A DNA stretch of 64,000 nt from Oceanibaculum indicum P24. GTDB taxonomy: Bacteria; Pseudomonadota; Alphaproteobacteria; Oceanibaculales; Oceanibaculaceae. A model generated the notes under the pieces. The model was not told the DNA's origin. It did not search any database and was given only the letters and a program-made list of their open reading frames with translations. The position numbers were made by a program, and so were the translations under genes. Shown here piece after piece: positions 27,111 through 35,780 of the stretch (its first letter is position 1; the number at the start of each line of letters is the position of its first letter). The stretch covers positions 1 to 64,000 of the forward strand of contig NZ_AMRL01000001.1 of NCBI RefSeq assembly GCF_000299935.1, in the 5' to 3' direction.

Positions 27111-27295
27111 GCGTCCTGCTCTACCTCATCCCTGTCGCGCTGGCGCTCGGCCTTGCCGGGCTGATCGCCTTCCTGTGGGCGCTGCGCAACGGCCAGTTCG
27201 AGGATCTGGACGGCGAAGGCAGCCGCATCCTGTTCGACGAAGAGGACAAGCCGGCAAAACGCAAGAGGCCGGAGGACGAACCCCCGGCCTCCTGA
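27107..27295 (+). CDS. ccoS: cbb3 oxidase assembly protein
   Basis: A 62-aa protein: one helix (MSVLLYLIPVALALGLAGLI), then AFLWALRNGQFEDLDGEGSRIL, the CcoS/FixS signature, then a charged tail. It is needed for cofactor insertion into cbb3 oxidase. It ends the operon and converges on the peroxiredoxin gene with 19 bp between stops. Confidence 0.94.
   Translation: MSVLLYLIPVALALGLAGLIAFLWALRNGQFEDLDGEGSRILFDEEDKPAKRKRPEDEPPAS
27255..27291 (-). terminator. Probable terminator of the peroxiredoxin gene
   Basis: GAGGCCGG and CCGGCCTC form an 8-bp stem with an 11-base loop inside the last codons of ccoS. On the leftward strand it is followed by TTGCGTTTT, so it fits termination of the gene ending at 27315. 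Confidence 0.45.
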
Positions 27296-27314
27296 TGCCT
27301 GCAATGGCGGCCGA

Positions 27315-27875
27315 TCAGGCGGCCGCGGTGTGGTCGATCACCTCGCCGCGCGCCGGATAGTCGTTCTTGATGACGAAATCGAGCGCCCCCAGGATTTCCT
27401 GAAAGTTCGGCCGGGCGAAGGGCATGGTCTGCACTGTGCCGAAATAGAGCGTGCCGTCCGGCCGCACCAGGAACAGGCCCGGCTCGCTGAACAGCGCCGG
27501 CTCCACCACGCCGGTCGAGGTCTTGCCCTTGCTGGTGGAGATATACAGCCCCCACGCGCGGGCTTCCTCCAGCGGCAGGCCATAGGCGACCCGCAACCGG
27601 TCGAGCTTCCAGACCGCCTTGGCCTCGTCCGCGCGCTCCCCGCTGTCGGAGGAGATCGCCACGACATCCACGCCGCGCTCGGCGAAGGCCTCCAGCTTGC
27701 TCTGCAGGTCGGCGAGATAGCGCCCGCAGATCGGGCAGTGCAGCCCGCGATAGAACACCACCAAGGTGAAATTGGCGGGCTTCGTCTCGCCCAGCGTGAA
27801 GCGTCCGCCGCCAGCCAGCGGCAGATCGAGCGCCGGCACCTTCTGGCGCGGCATCAAGGGGGTGATGGAACTCAT
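27315..27875 (-). CDS. Peroxiredoxin-like AhpC/TSA family protein
   Basis: A 186-aa thioredoxin-fold protein. Active-site region FYRGLHCPICGRYL holds Cys47 and Cys50, a CPxC arrangement seen in the PRX-like2/AhpC-TSA subgroup rather than the PxxxTxxC of classical peroxiredoxins. The segment ISSDSGERADEAK follows as in the family. It probably reduces peroxides or disulfides in the cytosol. The start at MSSITPLMPR has GGGAG ten bases upstream; a longer frame adds 13 residues. Confidence 0.82.
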   Translation of the reverse strand: MSSITPLMPRQKVPALDLPLAGGGRFTLGETKPANFTLVVFYRGLHCPICGRYLADLQSKLEAFAERGVDVVAISSDSGERADEAKAVWKLDRLRVAYGLPLEEARAWGLYISTSKGKTSTGVVEPALFSEPGLFLVRPDGTLYFGTVQTMPFARPNFQEILGALDFVIKNDYPARGEVIDHTAAA

Positions 27876-28013
27876 GACCGGATACTCCCGATGAGATTGC
27901 TGAAGATGACGCACAGCTAATCATCCCGGGGGGTCGGCTGCCAGACTCACCCGCTTCACTATCCCGTGAAAGCGGCCGCATCGGCGCGAAAATGACAGCA
28001 ATTTTAGCGGTTA

Positions 28014-28027
28014 TTGACGCACATCAA
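28014..28027. promoter_or_regulatory. FNR/FixK-type box upstream of the universal stress protein
   Basis: TTGACGCACATCAA fits TTGAY-N4-RTCAA. It lies 60 bp before the start at 28088, a normal distance for class II activation, and it would fall inside the gene if the longer open frame were used. Confidence 0.65.
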
Positions 28028-28087
28028 GGAATAGCCGGATACCGTCTGATCCAATGGCAGGGACATCATAACCGTTGGACCTGCCCG

Positions 28088-28918
28088 ATGATCGGCACCA
28101 TCCTGACCGCCACTGATCTGTCACCCCGCGCCGGTGCAGCCGTGCAGCGGGCGCTGGCGCTGAAGCGGGAGCATGCCTGCGCGCTCGTCATCGCGCATAT
28201 CATCGACCGGCCGACATCCTCGCTCGATGTCGAGCGCCGCTCCAGGACGGCCTTCAAGACCATCGACGGGCAGCTGCAGGAACTGCCGCCCGAGGAGCGC
28301 GAGGATATCGCGATCAAGGTGACGACCGGCACCCCGCAATGGGAGCTGGGCCGGCTGGCCCATATGCACCGCAGCGAACTGGTCGTCCTTGGCCGGCATG
28401 AACCCAGGGGCGGGCACGATCTGCTGGTGGGCAGCACGGCGGAAGGGCTGGCCCGCGACGGCAATTGCTCCCTGCTGGTCGTCGCGGACAATAGACCGGC
28501 GGCATACCGCAAGGCCGTGCTGGGAATCGATATGTCGATCTATGCGCGCTTTGCCGTGTCGATGGTCCTGAGGCTCGCCCCACAGGCCGAGCTTGTCTGC
28601 GTGCATGCCCTGCAAGGTGCGGCGACGGAGGCGGCGGGCCAGGCCGCGCAGGCCGCCTTATCCGAATTCATGGCCGACACGCTGGGCAAGCTGCTGCCCC
28701 CGGATCAGCAGCAGGCGACGGCCAGCCGGATGGAACTGGTCGTCCGCACCGGCGAACCGCACAGCGTGCTGTCCGGCATCGCCCGCGAGAGGCAGGCTGA
28801 CCTTCTGGGCGTCGGCATGCGCGGCCGTCCCGCGTCGCTGCGGGCCGGGCTGGGCAGCACGGCGCAGCGGCTGCTGAACGAGCCACCCTGCGATGTGCTG
28901 GCCGCGAATGCCTGGTAG
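28088..28918 (+). CDS. Tandem universal stress protein (UspA family)
   Basis: A 276-aa protein with two Usp domains. The first starts MIGTILTATDLSPRAGAAVQRAL and contains ELVVLGRHEP...LLVGSTAEGLARDGNCSLLVV, with the ATP-binding type G-x-x-x-x-x-G-S pattern. The second starts VLGIDMSIYARFAV and ends LLGVGMRGR...LGSTAQRLLNEPPCDVLAA. Two-domain Usps typically respond to oxygen limitation or membrane stress. The start is set downstream of the FNR-type box. A short polar protein of this sort is cytosolic. Confidence 0.86.
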   Translation: MIGTILTATDLSPRAGAAVQRALALKREHACALVIAHIIDRPTSSLDVERRSRTAFKTIDGQLQELPPEEREDIAIKVTTGTPQWELGRLAHMHRSELVVLGRHEPRGGHDLLVGSTAEGLARDGNCSLLVVADNRPAAYRKAVLGIDMSIYARFAVSMVLRLAPQAELVCVHALQGAATEAAGQAAQAALSEFMADTLGKLLPPDQQQATASRMELVVRTGEPHSVLSGIARERQADLLGVGMRGRPASLRAGLGSTAQRLLNEPPCDVLAANAW

Positions 28919-29026
28919 TACCAGTTGCGCGAATCCTCTGTTCGCGCCGATCTCCGCATCCTATAACGCCTGTTCGATCAATCGCGCCGCCCCTTCAGGC
29001 GGCCAATAAGGACAGTGGAGAAACGC

Positions 29027-29464
29027 ATGCTGGATATGACCCTGGAAACCGCCTCACTGATCGCCGACGAGACCCTGCGCAAGGGCCGCGAGATGAAGTT
29101 CGCCCCGCTGACCGTGGCCGTGCTCGACGCCGGCGGCCAGCTGAAGGTGCTGAAGCGCGAGGATGGCTGCAGCCTGCTGCGCCCGCAGGTCGCCATGGGC
29201 AAGGCGGCGGCGACACTGGGCTTCGGCTTCGGCGGGCGGGAGCTGGCGCGCCGCGCCGCCAAGATGCCGGCGCTGTTCAACTCGCTGACCGCCATGTCGG
29301 AAGGCAATTTCGTGCCGCTGCCCGGCGGCGTGATCGTGAAGAACAAGGATGGCCGCATCCTGGGCGCGGTGGGCGTCACCGGCGACGTGTCGGAGAATGA
29401 CGAGCTGTGCGCCGTGCACGCCATCGAGAAGGCCGGCCTCGTCGCCGATACCGGCGGCGAGTAA
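29027..29464 (+). CDS. GlcG/HbpS family haem-binding-like protein
   Basis: A 145-aa protein of the DUF336 (GlcG/HbpS) family: LTVAVLDAGGQLKVLKREDG near the start, ...MGKAAATLGFG, FVPLPGGVIVKN and GRILGAVGVTGDVSENDE. No signal peptide is seen, so it is cytosolic. GGAG at 29017-29020 sits seven bases before this ATG, while the earlier in-frame GTG lacks a site. HbpS binds haem and senses redox state in streptomycetes; here the role is unknown. Confidence 0.85.
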   Translation: MLDMTLETASLIADETLRKGREMKFAPLTVAVLDAGGQLKVLKREDGCSLLRPQVAMGKAAATLGFGFGGRELARRAAKMPALFNSLTAMSEGNFVPLPGGVIVKNKDGRILGAVGVTGDVSENDELCAVHAIEKAGLVADTGGE

Positions 29465-29482
29465 GGGCGGCGCGTAAGCCTG

Positions 29483-31108
29483 CTATGCCGCTTCGAGCGC
29501 CGGGCGCGTCCCGGCCTCGAACGGCGCCTTCAGCGCCATTTCGCGCAGCAGCCAGACCAGCCGTTCGAACAGGCCGGTCAGCTGCAGCAGCCCCATCTTC
29601 TCGTCGCGATCGAGCTCCAGCGCGGCATCGTTGAAGAAGCTGCGTCGCACCCCTTCCATCAGCTCGCCCCGGTCGCCGGTGATCCGTTCGATCAGCGCCA
29701 TATCGTCGGGATCGTCGCCGGCCATCGCCTCGACATAGGATAGCAGCAGCGCATCCAGCCCCTCGGTCAGCGCCTCGCGGATCGCCGCCAGCGCCGTGCT
29801 GTCTTCCAGCAACGGTGCAGCCGCGGCAAACTCGTACAGCACCGCTTCTATCGAACCCAGCCGGTCATGCCGGTCCACGATGCGATAGACCCGCTCATGG
29901 CTGTCCGCCGTCAAATCGCCCTCCGCCAGCCCGGCGATATAGGGCTTCGTCTGGCCATGCACCGAGACGAACGCCTTGTGCAGCGCCTCCAGCCGTGCCT
30001 TGCGGGCCGGCGTTTCGGCCTGCCGCAACAACTCCGCATAGCGCGGCAGCCGCTCCAGCAGGCGCAGCTGCTCCTTCTCGGTCAGCAGGATGGCGGTCGC
30101 GGAATCGCGGGCCGTCTCCGGGCTGAGATAGGCGAGCTGGCTGTCGCTCTCCTGCGGCGAGGGCGGGCAGCGACGGGCCAGCAGCTGCTCCACGAGGCCG
30201 ATCAACGGGAACAGGAACAGCGCCGTCACACTGTTGAAGACGAGGTAGCTGAGCGCCAGCTGCTGCGGCACATCGGAGGAGACTGCCCGCAGCAGCGCCA
30301 TGACCAGCGGCACGCCGAAAACATGCTCGGCAACGAACAGCGCCAGTAGCAGGACGCAGCCGGTCAGGTTGAAGCCAAGCTGGAACAGCGCCATGCGCCG
30401 CGCCGTCCCCTGCACCCCGCCGGCCAGCAGATAGGTGACGATGCCGCTGCCCAGGTTGGTGCCATAGATCACCAGCATCGCCTGCTCGAAACTGAACAGC
30501 CCGCTACCCAGAAAGCCGATACCCAGCAGTGCCACGGTGATGGAGGATTGGCAGGCCGCCGACAGAGCAGCCCCGATCAGGAAGGCCGCCGACAGCGAGC
30601 CATTGAGGGTTGCCATCAGCGCCATCACATCGTCGGACTGGGCGAGCGGCACCGTACCGGACTTTAGCAGCACCAGCCCGTAATACAGCAGGCACAGGCC
30701 GAAGATGGCACTCAGCGCCGCCTTCCAATGCTGCAGCCGGCCCTGCGTCAGCAGAATTCCGGTCAGCCCCAGCGCCAGCATGACGACGATGCGGATATCC
30801 AGCGTGACCAGCAGCAGGATGAGTGCGCTGCCGATATTGCCGCCCATCAGGATCGGCAGGGCGCGGCGCGGCTCGATCATGCGCGCCGTCAGCAGCCCGA
30901 CCAGGATGAAGGTGACGATGGCGGTGCTTTGGATCATCGCGCCCAGCACCGCGCCCCAGGACAAGCCCAGCAGGGGATAGGCGGCGACGCGCGACAGGAT
31001 CAGCTGCACGCTGCGCCCGACCATGTTGCGCAGGTTGGAGGTCAGCAGATCCTTGCCGACAAAGAACAGCCCCAGGCCAGCCAGAATGCTGGCAAGAGTC
31101 AACGCCAT
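29483..31108 (-). CDS. Na/Pi cotransporter family protein with PhoU-like tail
   Basis: A 541-aa protein. The N-terminal about 310 residues hold the two inverted Na/Pi repeats, each with the diagnostic QS pair: GAMIQSTAIVTF and SAACQSSITVALLGIG. The C-terminal about 210 residues are helical and PhoU-like. Such NptA/YjbB-like proteins move phosphate with sodium, and YjbB of E. coli exports it. No pho genes flank it. It begins 130 bp left of a strong hairpin. Confidence 0.85.
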   Translation of the reverse strand: MALTLASILAGLGLFFVGKDLLTSNLRNMVGRSVQLILSRVAAYPLLGLSWGAVLGAMIQSTAIVTFILVGLLTARMIEPRRALPILMGGNIGSALILLLVTLDIRIVVMLALGLTGILLTQGRLQHWKAALSAIFGLCLLYYGLVLLKSGTVPLAQSDDVMALMATLNGSLSAAFLIGAALSAACQSSITVALLGIGFLGSGLFSFEQAMLVIYGTNLGSGIVTYLLAGGVQGTARRMALFQLGFNLTGCVLLLALFVAEHVFGVPLVMALLRAVSSDVPQQLALSYLVFNSVTALFLFPLIGLVEQLLARRCPPSPQESDSQLAYLSPETARDSATAILLTEKEQLRLLERLPRYAELLRQAETPARKARLEALHKAFVSVHGQTKPYIAGLAEGDLTADSHERVYRIVDRHDRLGSIEAVLYEFAAAAPLLEDSTALAAIREALTEGLDALLLSYVEAMAGDDPDDMALIERITGDRGELMEGVRRSFFNDAALELDRDEKMGLLQLTGLFERLVWLLREMALKAPFEAGTRPALEAA

Positions 31109-31229
31109 GGACAGCCCGCCCTTCCCAGATGCCCCGTGCGGATCAGCGGCGGATAGTGTCGCAGCGCCCGGCGCCGCGCAATGAAGCGGTCGATGAATTT
31201 TTCATGACAGGACAAGGGCTGGAGAACAC

Positions 31230-31260
31230 AAGAAAAGACCGGGAACCCGAAGGTTCCCGG
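31230..31260 (-). terminator. Rho-independent terminator (leftward)
   Basis: CCGGGAACC-TTCG-GGTTCCCGG is a perfect 9-bp stem with a stable TTCG loop, followed on the leftward strand by TCTTTTCTT. It lies 208 bp beyond the end of the TAXI gene. Confidence 0.8.
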
Positions 31261-31467
31261 CCTATCCCGCAGGCCGCCCATTGGCGACTAACCCAAACGG
31301 CCCGCGAAGCCCGATAACGATTCCTGATTTGCGTCCCGCGCCGGTGCATGACACCAGGCATTGCGAGGGCGAATACCATCCTGGAACCAGAATATCCGGC
31401 GGTTCGCGGTCCGGAAAATTGATTGTTTTGGTCAAACCAATCGCAAAAAGCGATTGCCCGAAGTGCC
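31261..31467 (-). other. Non-coding stretch between TAXI stop and terminator
   Basis: About 207 bp with no supportable ORF. It holds a hairpin CAATCGC-AAAAA-GCGATTG at 31438-31456 and, overlapping it, the palindrome TTGGT-CAA-ACCAA at 31428-31440. The stretch ends at the terminator. It could be a long 3' untranslated region of the TAXI gene or the body of a small RNA of about 190 nt; no convincing promoter is visible. The 31109-31229 part beyond the terminator carries the leader of the Na/Pi gene and nothing else I can name. Confidence 0.4.
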
Positions 31468-32433
31468 TTACAGCAGCCCCTTCTCCGTCAGGTAACGGAC
31501 TACGCCCGGATGGATCATCGCCTTGTCCGGCGCGCCTTCCGCCGTGTTGGCCGGCGTCGTCTCCGCCGCCTGATCGAGCTTCGCCGTCAGGGCCGGGCCG
31601 GCCTTGTCGATGGCCGCGATCAGCCGGTAGGCGACATCCTCCGACAGGTCGGTGCGGGTCAGCACGAAATTCCAGGAGCCTACGGTCTGCACCGCCCCCG
31701 CCTGGCCGGCATAGCTGCCGGCGGGCAGCCGCATCGGTTTCAGGAAACTGTGCTTGGCCCGCACCTGCGCCACCTGTTCCGGCGTCAGGCCGATGAACCG
31801 GGCGCCCGCCGGCCCTTCCGACACCTTCACGAAGCCCGGCCAGCCGACGCCGGCACCCCACAGCGCCACCGCCTCCCCGCCGATCACCTTGGGCGGGGAC
31901 TCCGAGGCGCGCTTCACGAAGACCGCGTCGAAATCGCGCCGCATGTCGAGGCCCAGCCCATCCAACACATAATTCGCCATGACGACGAGGCCGGATGCTT
32001 CGGTGCCGAACACCACCGTCCTGCCCTTCAGATCTTCGATGCTGCGCGCCTCCACATCGCCACGCACGGCAAAAACGCCGGGACTGGAATACATCGCCGT
32101 CAGGATTTTCAGCTCCGACTTCGGCTGGCCGATCCCTGCCAGCGCCTCATAGGCGGAGGTACCCTGTACCAGCGCGATATCCAGCTCGCCCTTTTCCAGC
32201 AGCGGCAGATTCTCACCCGTCCCGCGGGTCGAACGCGGTTCGACCTTCAGACCCGGATCGGCAGCATTGATCGCCTCGGCAAGCGCATTGCCATACAGGC
32301 TGAATCCGCCGCCCTGGGTCGAGGTGCCCAGCGTCACACCAACCGGCTCCGCTGCCGCCTGGGGAACATTCGTCATCGCTGTCGCCATCAGCACTGCCAG
32401 AAAGGCACCAACAGACTTGCGCATCCTTTTCAT
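31468..32433 (-). CDS. TAXI-family TRAP transporter solute-binding protein (orphan)
   Basis: A 321-aa periplasmic binding protein with signal peptide (MRKSVGAFLAVLMATAMT, cleavage near AAA-EP). TAXI hallmarks are seen: VTLGTSTQGGGFSLYGNALAEAIN at the mature N-terminus, TGENLPLLEKGELDIALVQG, and the KGRTVVFGTEASG segment. TAXI proteins bind glutamate or other small acids and feed a fused DctQM membrane protein. No such membrane partner is in the window, so it is either an orphan or works with a distant permease. Confidence 0.88.
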   Translation of the reverse strand: MKRMRKSVGAFLAVLMATAMTNVPQAAAEPVGVTLGTSTQGGGFSLYGNALAEAINAADPGLKVEPRSTRGTGENLPLLEKGELDIALVQGTSAYEALAGIGQPKSELKILTAMYSSPGVFAVRGDVEARSIEDLKGRTVVFGTEASGLVVMANYVLDGLGLDMRRDFDAVFVKRASESPPKVIGGEAVALWGAGVGWPGFVKVSEGPAGARFIGLTPEQVAQVRAKHSFLKPMRLPAGSYAGQAGAVQTVGSWNFVLTRTDLSEDVAYRLIAAIDKAGPALTAKLDQAAETTPANTAEGAPDKAMIHPGVVRYLTEKGLL

Positions 32434-32691
32434 GGCCTCCGCTCCATCGTTTTAACCGTTGCGGAGTGAAATGGGCTGGTAAGCGGTGCTGTCAACTTTT
32501 TGGCCATCTGCGCAAGAATTGGTCAGGACAGCGGGCGGAAATGCTCCTACGCTGGGCGAATAGCCCCAGATGAGCGCACAGAATGCCAGCGTCGGGCTGG
32601 CCTGCCGTGCATGGCACGGCGATTGCTGACAGGTGAACGCCGCCCCGTTCGCGTGGGCACCCTTATTCAGGCAAATCTGGGAGATTGCGAC

Positions 32692-33519
32692 ATGAAACTA
32701 CTGGCCGGCGCGACCTGCGCCCTGCTGCTCGCCGCTGCCGCTGTGCAGGCGGAGCCGCTGAAGACCGGCGTGGACGGCACCTTCGCACCGCACGCCATGC
32801 CGAATCTGAGCGGCGGCGTCGAGGGCTTCAATATCGACCTCGCCAACGAGATCGGCAAGCGCACCGGGCGCGGCGTGACCATCGAAGCCACCCAGTTTTC
32901 CGGCCTGCTGCCGGGCCTGCAGGCCGGCACCTATGATTTCATCGCCGCCCCGACCACGGTAACCAAGGAGCGTGCGGAGAACCTGTTGTTCACCGAAGGC
33001 TACCTGAACACCGACTACCAGTTCGTCACCAAGGCCGGCACGCCGGACATCAAGGATCTGGCCGAACTGAAGGACAAGGTGATCGCGGTCAATCGCGGCT
33101 CCGCCTACGACAGCTGGGTGCGCGGCCTCGCCGACCAGATCGGCTGGAAGGTCGAGACCTTCGGCACCAACACCGATGCGATCCAGGCGGTGATTTCCGG
33201 CCGCGCCTACGCCAATGTCGCCGGCAACACGGTCGCCGCCTGGGCGGTGAAGAAGAACCCGCAGATCAAGCTGTCCTACCTGCATTCCACCGGCCTCGTC
33301 TGGGCCGCGCCGATCCGCAAGGACAATGCCGAAATGCGCAAGCTGGTGGAGAACGCCATCGAGTGCATGAAGCTGGACGGCACCATGGCCGCGATGCACG
33401 AGAAGTGGTTCGGCACCAAGCCGGCGGCCGGCTCCGCAGCGGTCACGGTCTATCCGGGCTATGGCGTGCCGGGGATGACCGGCTACGACCCGACCGAACA
33501 CACCCCGTCCTGCGGCTGA
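32692..33519 (+). CDS. Amino-acid ABC transporter substrate-binding protein
   Basis: A 275-aa periplasmic protein of family 3 solute-binding proteins. Signal peptide [20 protein letters not shown]; mature chain with [50 protein letters not shown] and [16 protein letters not shown]. The conserved TxxR arginine of family 3 is replaced here by TKERAE context. GGGAG precedes the ATG, so the 64 upstream in-frame codons are not used. It heads an operon with an ATPase and two permeases, with a repeat element in the 154-bp gap. Substrate is probably a polar amino acid or a related compound. Confidence 0.88.
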   Translation: MKLLAGATCALLLAAAAVQAEPLKTGVDGTFAPHAMPNLSGGVEGFNIDLANEIGKRTGRGVTIEATQFSGLLPGLQAGTYDFIAAPTTVTKERAENLLFTEGYLNTDYQFVTKAGTPDIKDLAELKDKVIAVNRGSAYDSWVRGLADQIGWKVETFGTNTDAIQAVISGRAYANVAGNTVAAWAVKKNPQIKLSYLHSTGLVWAAPIRKDNAEMRKLVENAIECMKLDGTMAAMHEKWFGTKPAAGSAAVTVYPGYGVPGMTGYDPTEHTPSCG

Positions 33520-33538
33520 TCGTTTACGACCCCTTCCT

Positions 33539-33647
33539 GTCATGCCCGGGCCTGACCCGGGCATCCAGGGGCGGCGCCTTGCCTGAGGCGGTGCACAACC
33601 GTCCAGGCCGGTGAAGGCTGGATTGCCGGGTCAAGCCCGGCAATGAC
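33539..33647. repeat. Mosaic palindromic repeat, copy 2, inside the ABC transporter operon
   Basis: Same plan as 226-324: starts GTCA, first hairpin TGCCCGGG-CCTGA-CCCGGGCA, then TCCAG, a variable centre, CTGGAT-like GCTGGAT, and second hairpin TTGCCGGG-TCAAG-CCCGGCAA before TGAC. It lies between the binding-protein gene and the ATPase gene. Confidence 0.75.
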
Positions 33648-33673
33648 ATTTCTGTTGAGTTAGGAGTCCCCAC

Positions 33674-34417
33674 TTGTCCAACCCCGCCGCCATGCTGGAT
33701 ATTGCCGGCCTGCGGAAGAATTATGCCGACCTCGAAGTGCTAAAAGGCATCGACCTTGCGGTGGCGCCGCAGGAGCTTGTGTTCGTCATTGGCCCGTCCG
33801 GCTCCGGCAAGAGCACGCTGCTGCGCTGCTGCAACCTGCTGGAAGTGCCGGACGAGGGGTCGATCCGCGTCGATGGCGTGGAGCTGCTGGATCCGCAGAC
33901 CGACATCAACCGCATGCGCCAGCGCATCGGCATGGTGTTCCAGTCCTTCAACCTCTACCCGCATATGAGCGTGCTGGCGAACGTCATGCTGGCGCTGCGC
34001 AAGGTGCTGAAGAAAAGCAAGGCTGAGGCACGCGAGATCGCCGAGGCAGCGCTGGCGCGCGTCGGGCTGGCCGACAAGCTGGACTCCTACCCCGCCCAGC
34101 TGTCCGGCGGGCAGCAGCAGCGCGCGGCGATTGCCCGCGCGATGGCGCTGGAGCCGAAGATCATGCTGTTCGACGAGCCGACCTCCGCGCTGGACCCGGA
34201 ACTGGTCGGCAGCGTGCTGCAGGTGATGCATGAACTGCGCGACGCCGGCATGACCATGATGGTGGTCAGCCACGAGATGCGCTTTGCCCGCGACGCCGCC
34301 GACCGCGTGGTGTTCATGGATGGCGGGGTGATCGTCGAACAGGGCCCGCCGGCCGCGATATTCGGATCGCCCGGGCACGAGCGCACCCGCGCCTTTCTCG
34401 CGAACTTCCAGGCGTAA
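33674..34417 (+). CDS. Amino-acid ABC transporter ATP-binding protein
   Basis: A 247-aa ATPase of the GlnQ/HisP type. Walker [10 protein letters not shown] (about residues 39-47), Q-loop [10 protein letters not shown], signature LSGGQQQR, Walker B IMLFDEP and the H-loop SHEMRFAR. The start is TTG with AGGAG seven bases upstream; the in-frame ATG at codon 7 has no such site. It powers import through the two permeases that follow. Confidence 0.94.
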   Translation: MSNPAAMLDIAGLRKNYADLEVLKGIDLAVAPQELVFVIGPSGSGKSTLLRCCNLLEVPDEGSIRVDGVELLDPQTDINRMRQRIGMVFQSFNLYPHMSVLANVMLALRKVLKKSKAEAREIAEAALARVGLADKLDSYPAQLSGGQQQRAAIARAMALEPKIMLFDEPTSALDPELVGSVLQVMHELRDAGMTMMVVSHEMRFARDAADRVVFMDGGVIVEQGPPAAIFGSPGHERTRAFLANFQA

Positions 34418-34421
34418 CGCC

Positions 34422-35105
34422 ATGAGCGGGCTGGATATTTTCCTCGACGCCTTCTTCAACCAGAAGGTCATCGACAGATACCTGCCGGATATCCTCTGGG
34501 GCATGGTGGTGACCGTGCAGGCCGCCGCCGCGGTGGTCGTCACCGGCATCCTGGCGGGTCTGCTGCTGGCGGCGATCCGCAGCTTCCACATCAGGCCGCT
34601 CAACTGGATGATCGTCGGCTTCGTCGACATCTTCCGCGCGCTGCCGCCGCTGGTCGTCATCCTGATCGTCTATTTCGGGCTGCCCAATGTCGGCATCAAC
34701 CTGTCCAGCTTCGCCGTGCTGTGGCTGGTGCTCTCGCTGGTGCTGGCGGCATTTTCCGAGGAAATCTTCTGGGCCGGCATCGCCTCGATTCGCAAGGGCC
34801 AGTGGGAAGCCGCGCGCTCGACCGGCCTGACGCTCGCCCAGACGCTGGCCTACATCATCCTGCCGCAGGCGGTGCGCCTGACCGTGCCGCCGCTGACCAA
34901 CCGCACCATCGCCATCACCAAGAACACGGCGCTGGGGGCGGTCATCGGCGTGCCGGAAATACTGATGCAGGCGCAGACCGCGCAGAGCTTTTCCGGCAAT
35001 GCGACGCCGCTGCTGCTGGGCTCGCTCGCCTATGTCGCGCTGTTCGTGCCGGTGGTGATCCTGGGGCGCTGGCTGGAAACCCGCTTCGCCTGGGACCGGG
35101 CGTAG
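34422..35105 (+). CDS. Amino-acid ABC transporter permease 1
   Basis: A 227-aa inner-membrane permease of the HisM/GlnP type with about five helices. The EAA loop reads GQWEAARSTGLTLAQTLAYIILPQAVRLTVPPLTN, which contacts the ATPase. The DIFRALPPLVVIL segment is also typical. It starts 4 bp after the ATPase stop. It pairs with the next gene to form the heterodimeric pore. Confidence 0.93.
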   Translation: MSGLDIFLDAFFNQKVIDRYLPDILWGMVVTVQAAAAVVVTGILAGLLLAAIRSFHIRPLNWMIVGFVDIFRALPPLVVILIVYFGLPNVGINLSSFAVLWLVLSLVLAAFSEEIFWAGIASIRKGQWEAARSTGLTLAQTLAYIILPQAVRLTVPPLTNRTIAITKNTALGAVIGVPEILMQAQTAQSFSGNATPLLLGSLAYVALFVPVVILGRWLETRFAWDRA

Positions 35106-35114
35106 GAGCCACGC

Positions 35115-35780
35115 ATGGACCTGCTGCTCGACCAGTTCTTCAACATCGACATCATGCGCCAGGTGCTGCCACTGCTGCTGCGCGGGCTGGGCATGACGCT
35201 GCTGCTGTGCCTCGCGGTGATCCCGCTGGGCCTTGTCGGCGGCCTCGTGATCGCGCTGGTCTGCCGCAGCCGCTACCGACCGTTGCGCTGGGCGGCCTTC
35301 GCGCTGGTCGATTTCTTCCGCGCCGTGCCGCCGCTGGTGCTGCTGATCTTCATCTATGCCGGCCTGCCCTTCGTGGGGGTGCGCCCCTCGCCCTTCCTGG
35401 CGGTGTGCCTGGCCTTCTTCCTGAACACCGGCGCCTATTACGGCGAGATCTACCGCGCCGGCATCGAAAGCATCGGCAAGGGCCAGTGGGAAGCGGCGCG
35501 CAGCAGCGGCCTGACGCTGCCGCAGACACTCACCTACGTCATTATCCCCCAGGCCGTGCGCAACGTGCTGCCGGACCTCGTCTCCAATACGGTCGAGGTA
35601 GTGAAGCTGACCTCCATCGCCAGCGTGGTGGCCCTGCCGGAACTGCTCTACGCCGCCGACATGGCACGCTCCGTCACCTACAACCCGTCCAGCCTGGTGC
35701 TGGCGGCGGCGATCTATCTGGCACTGCTGTGGCCCTGCGTCAGGCTGCTGAGTCGGCTGGAGCATCGCGCCGGGCGCTGA
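35115..35780 (+). CDS. Amino-acid ABC transporter permease 2
   Basis: A 221-aa permease, paralogous to the one before, with FFRAVPPLVLLIFIYAGLP and the EAA loop GQWEAARSSGLTLPQTLTYVIIPQAVRNVLPDLVSN. It lies 9 bp downstream. Its last 41 bp overlap, on the other strand, the 3' end of the YcaQ-like gene; both frames look real. Confidence 0.93.
   Translation: MDLLLDQFFNIDIMRQVLPLLLRGLGMTLLLCLAVIPLGLVGGLVIALVCRSRYRPLRWAAFALVDFFRAVPPLVLLIFIYAGLPFVGVRPSPFLAVCLAFFLNTGAYYGEIYRAGIESIGKGQWEAARSSGLTLPQTLTYVIIPQAVRNVLPDLVSNTVEVVKLTSIASVVALPELLYAADMARSVTYNPSSLVLAAAIYLALLWPCVRLLSRLEHRAGR

Noticed and set aside
31428-31440. TTGGTCAAACCAA as a third member of the fdh GntR regulon
   Set aside because: It lies past the end of the TAXI gene, its spacer differs and no dyad partner accompanies it; kept only as an unexplained palindrome.
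32434-32691. Extra small gene before the ABC binding protein
   Set aside because: The upstream in-frame codons lack a ribosome site and a plausible start; nothing else is supported in this gap.
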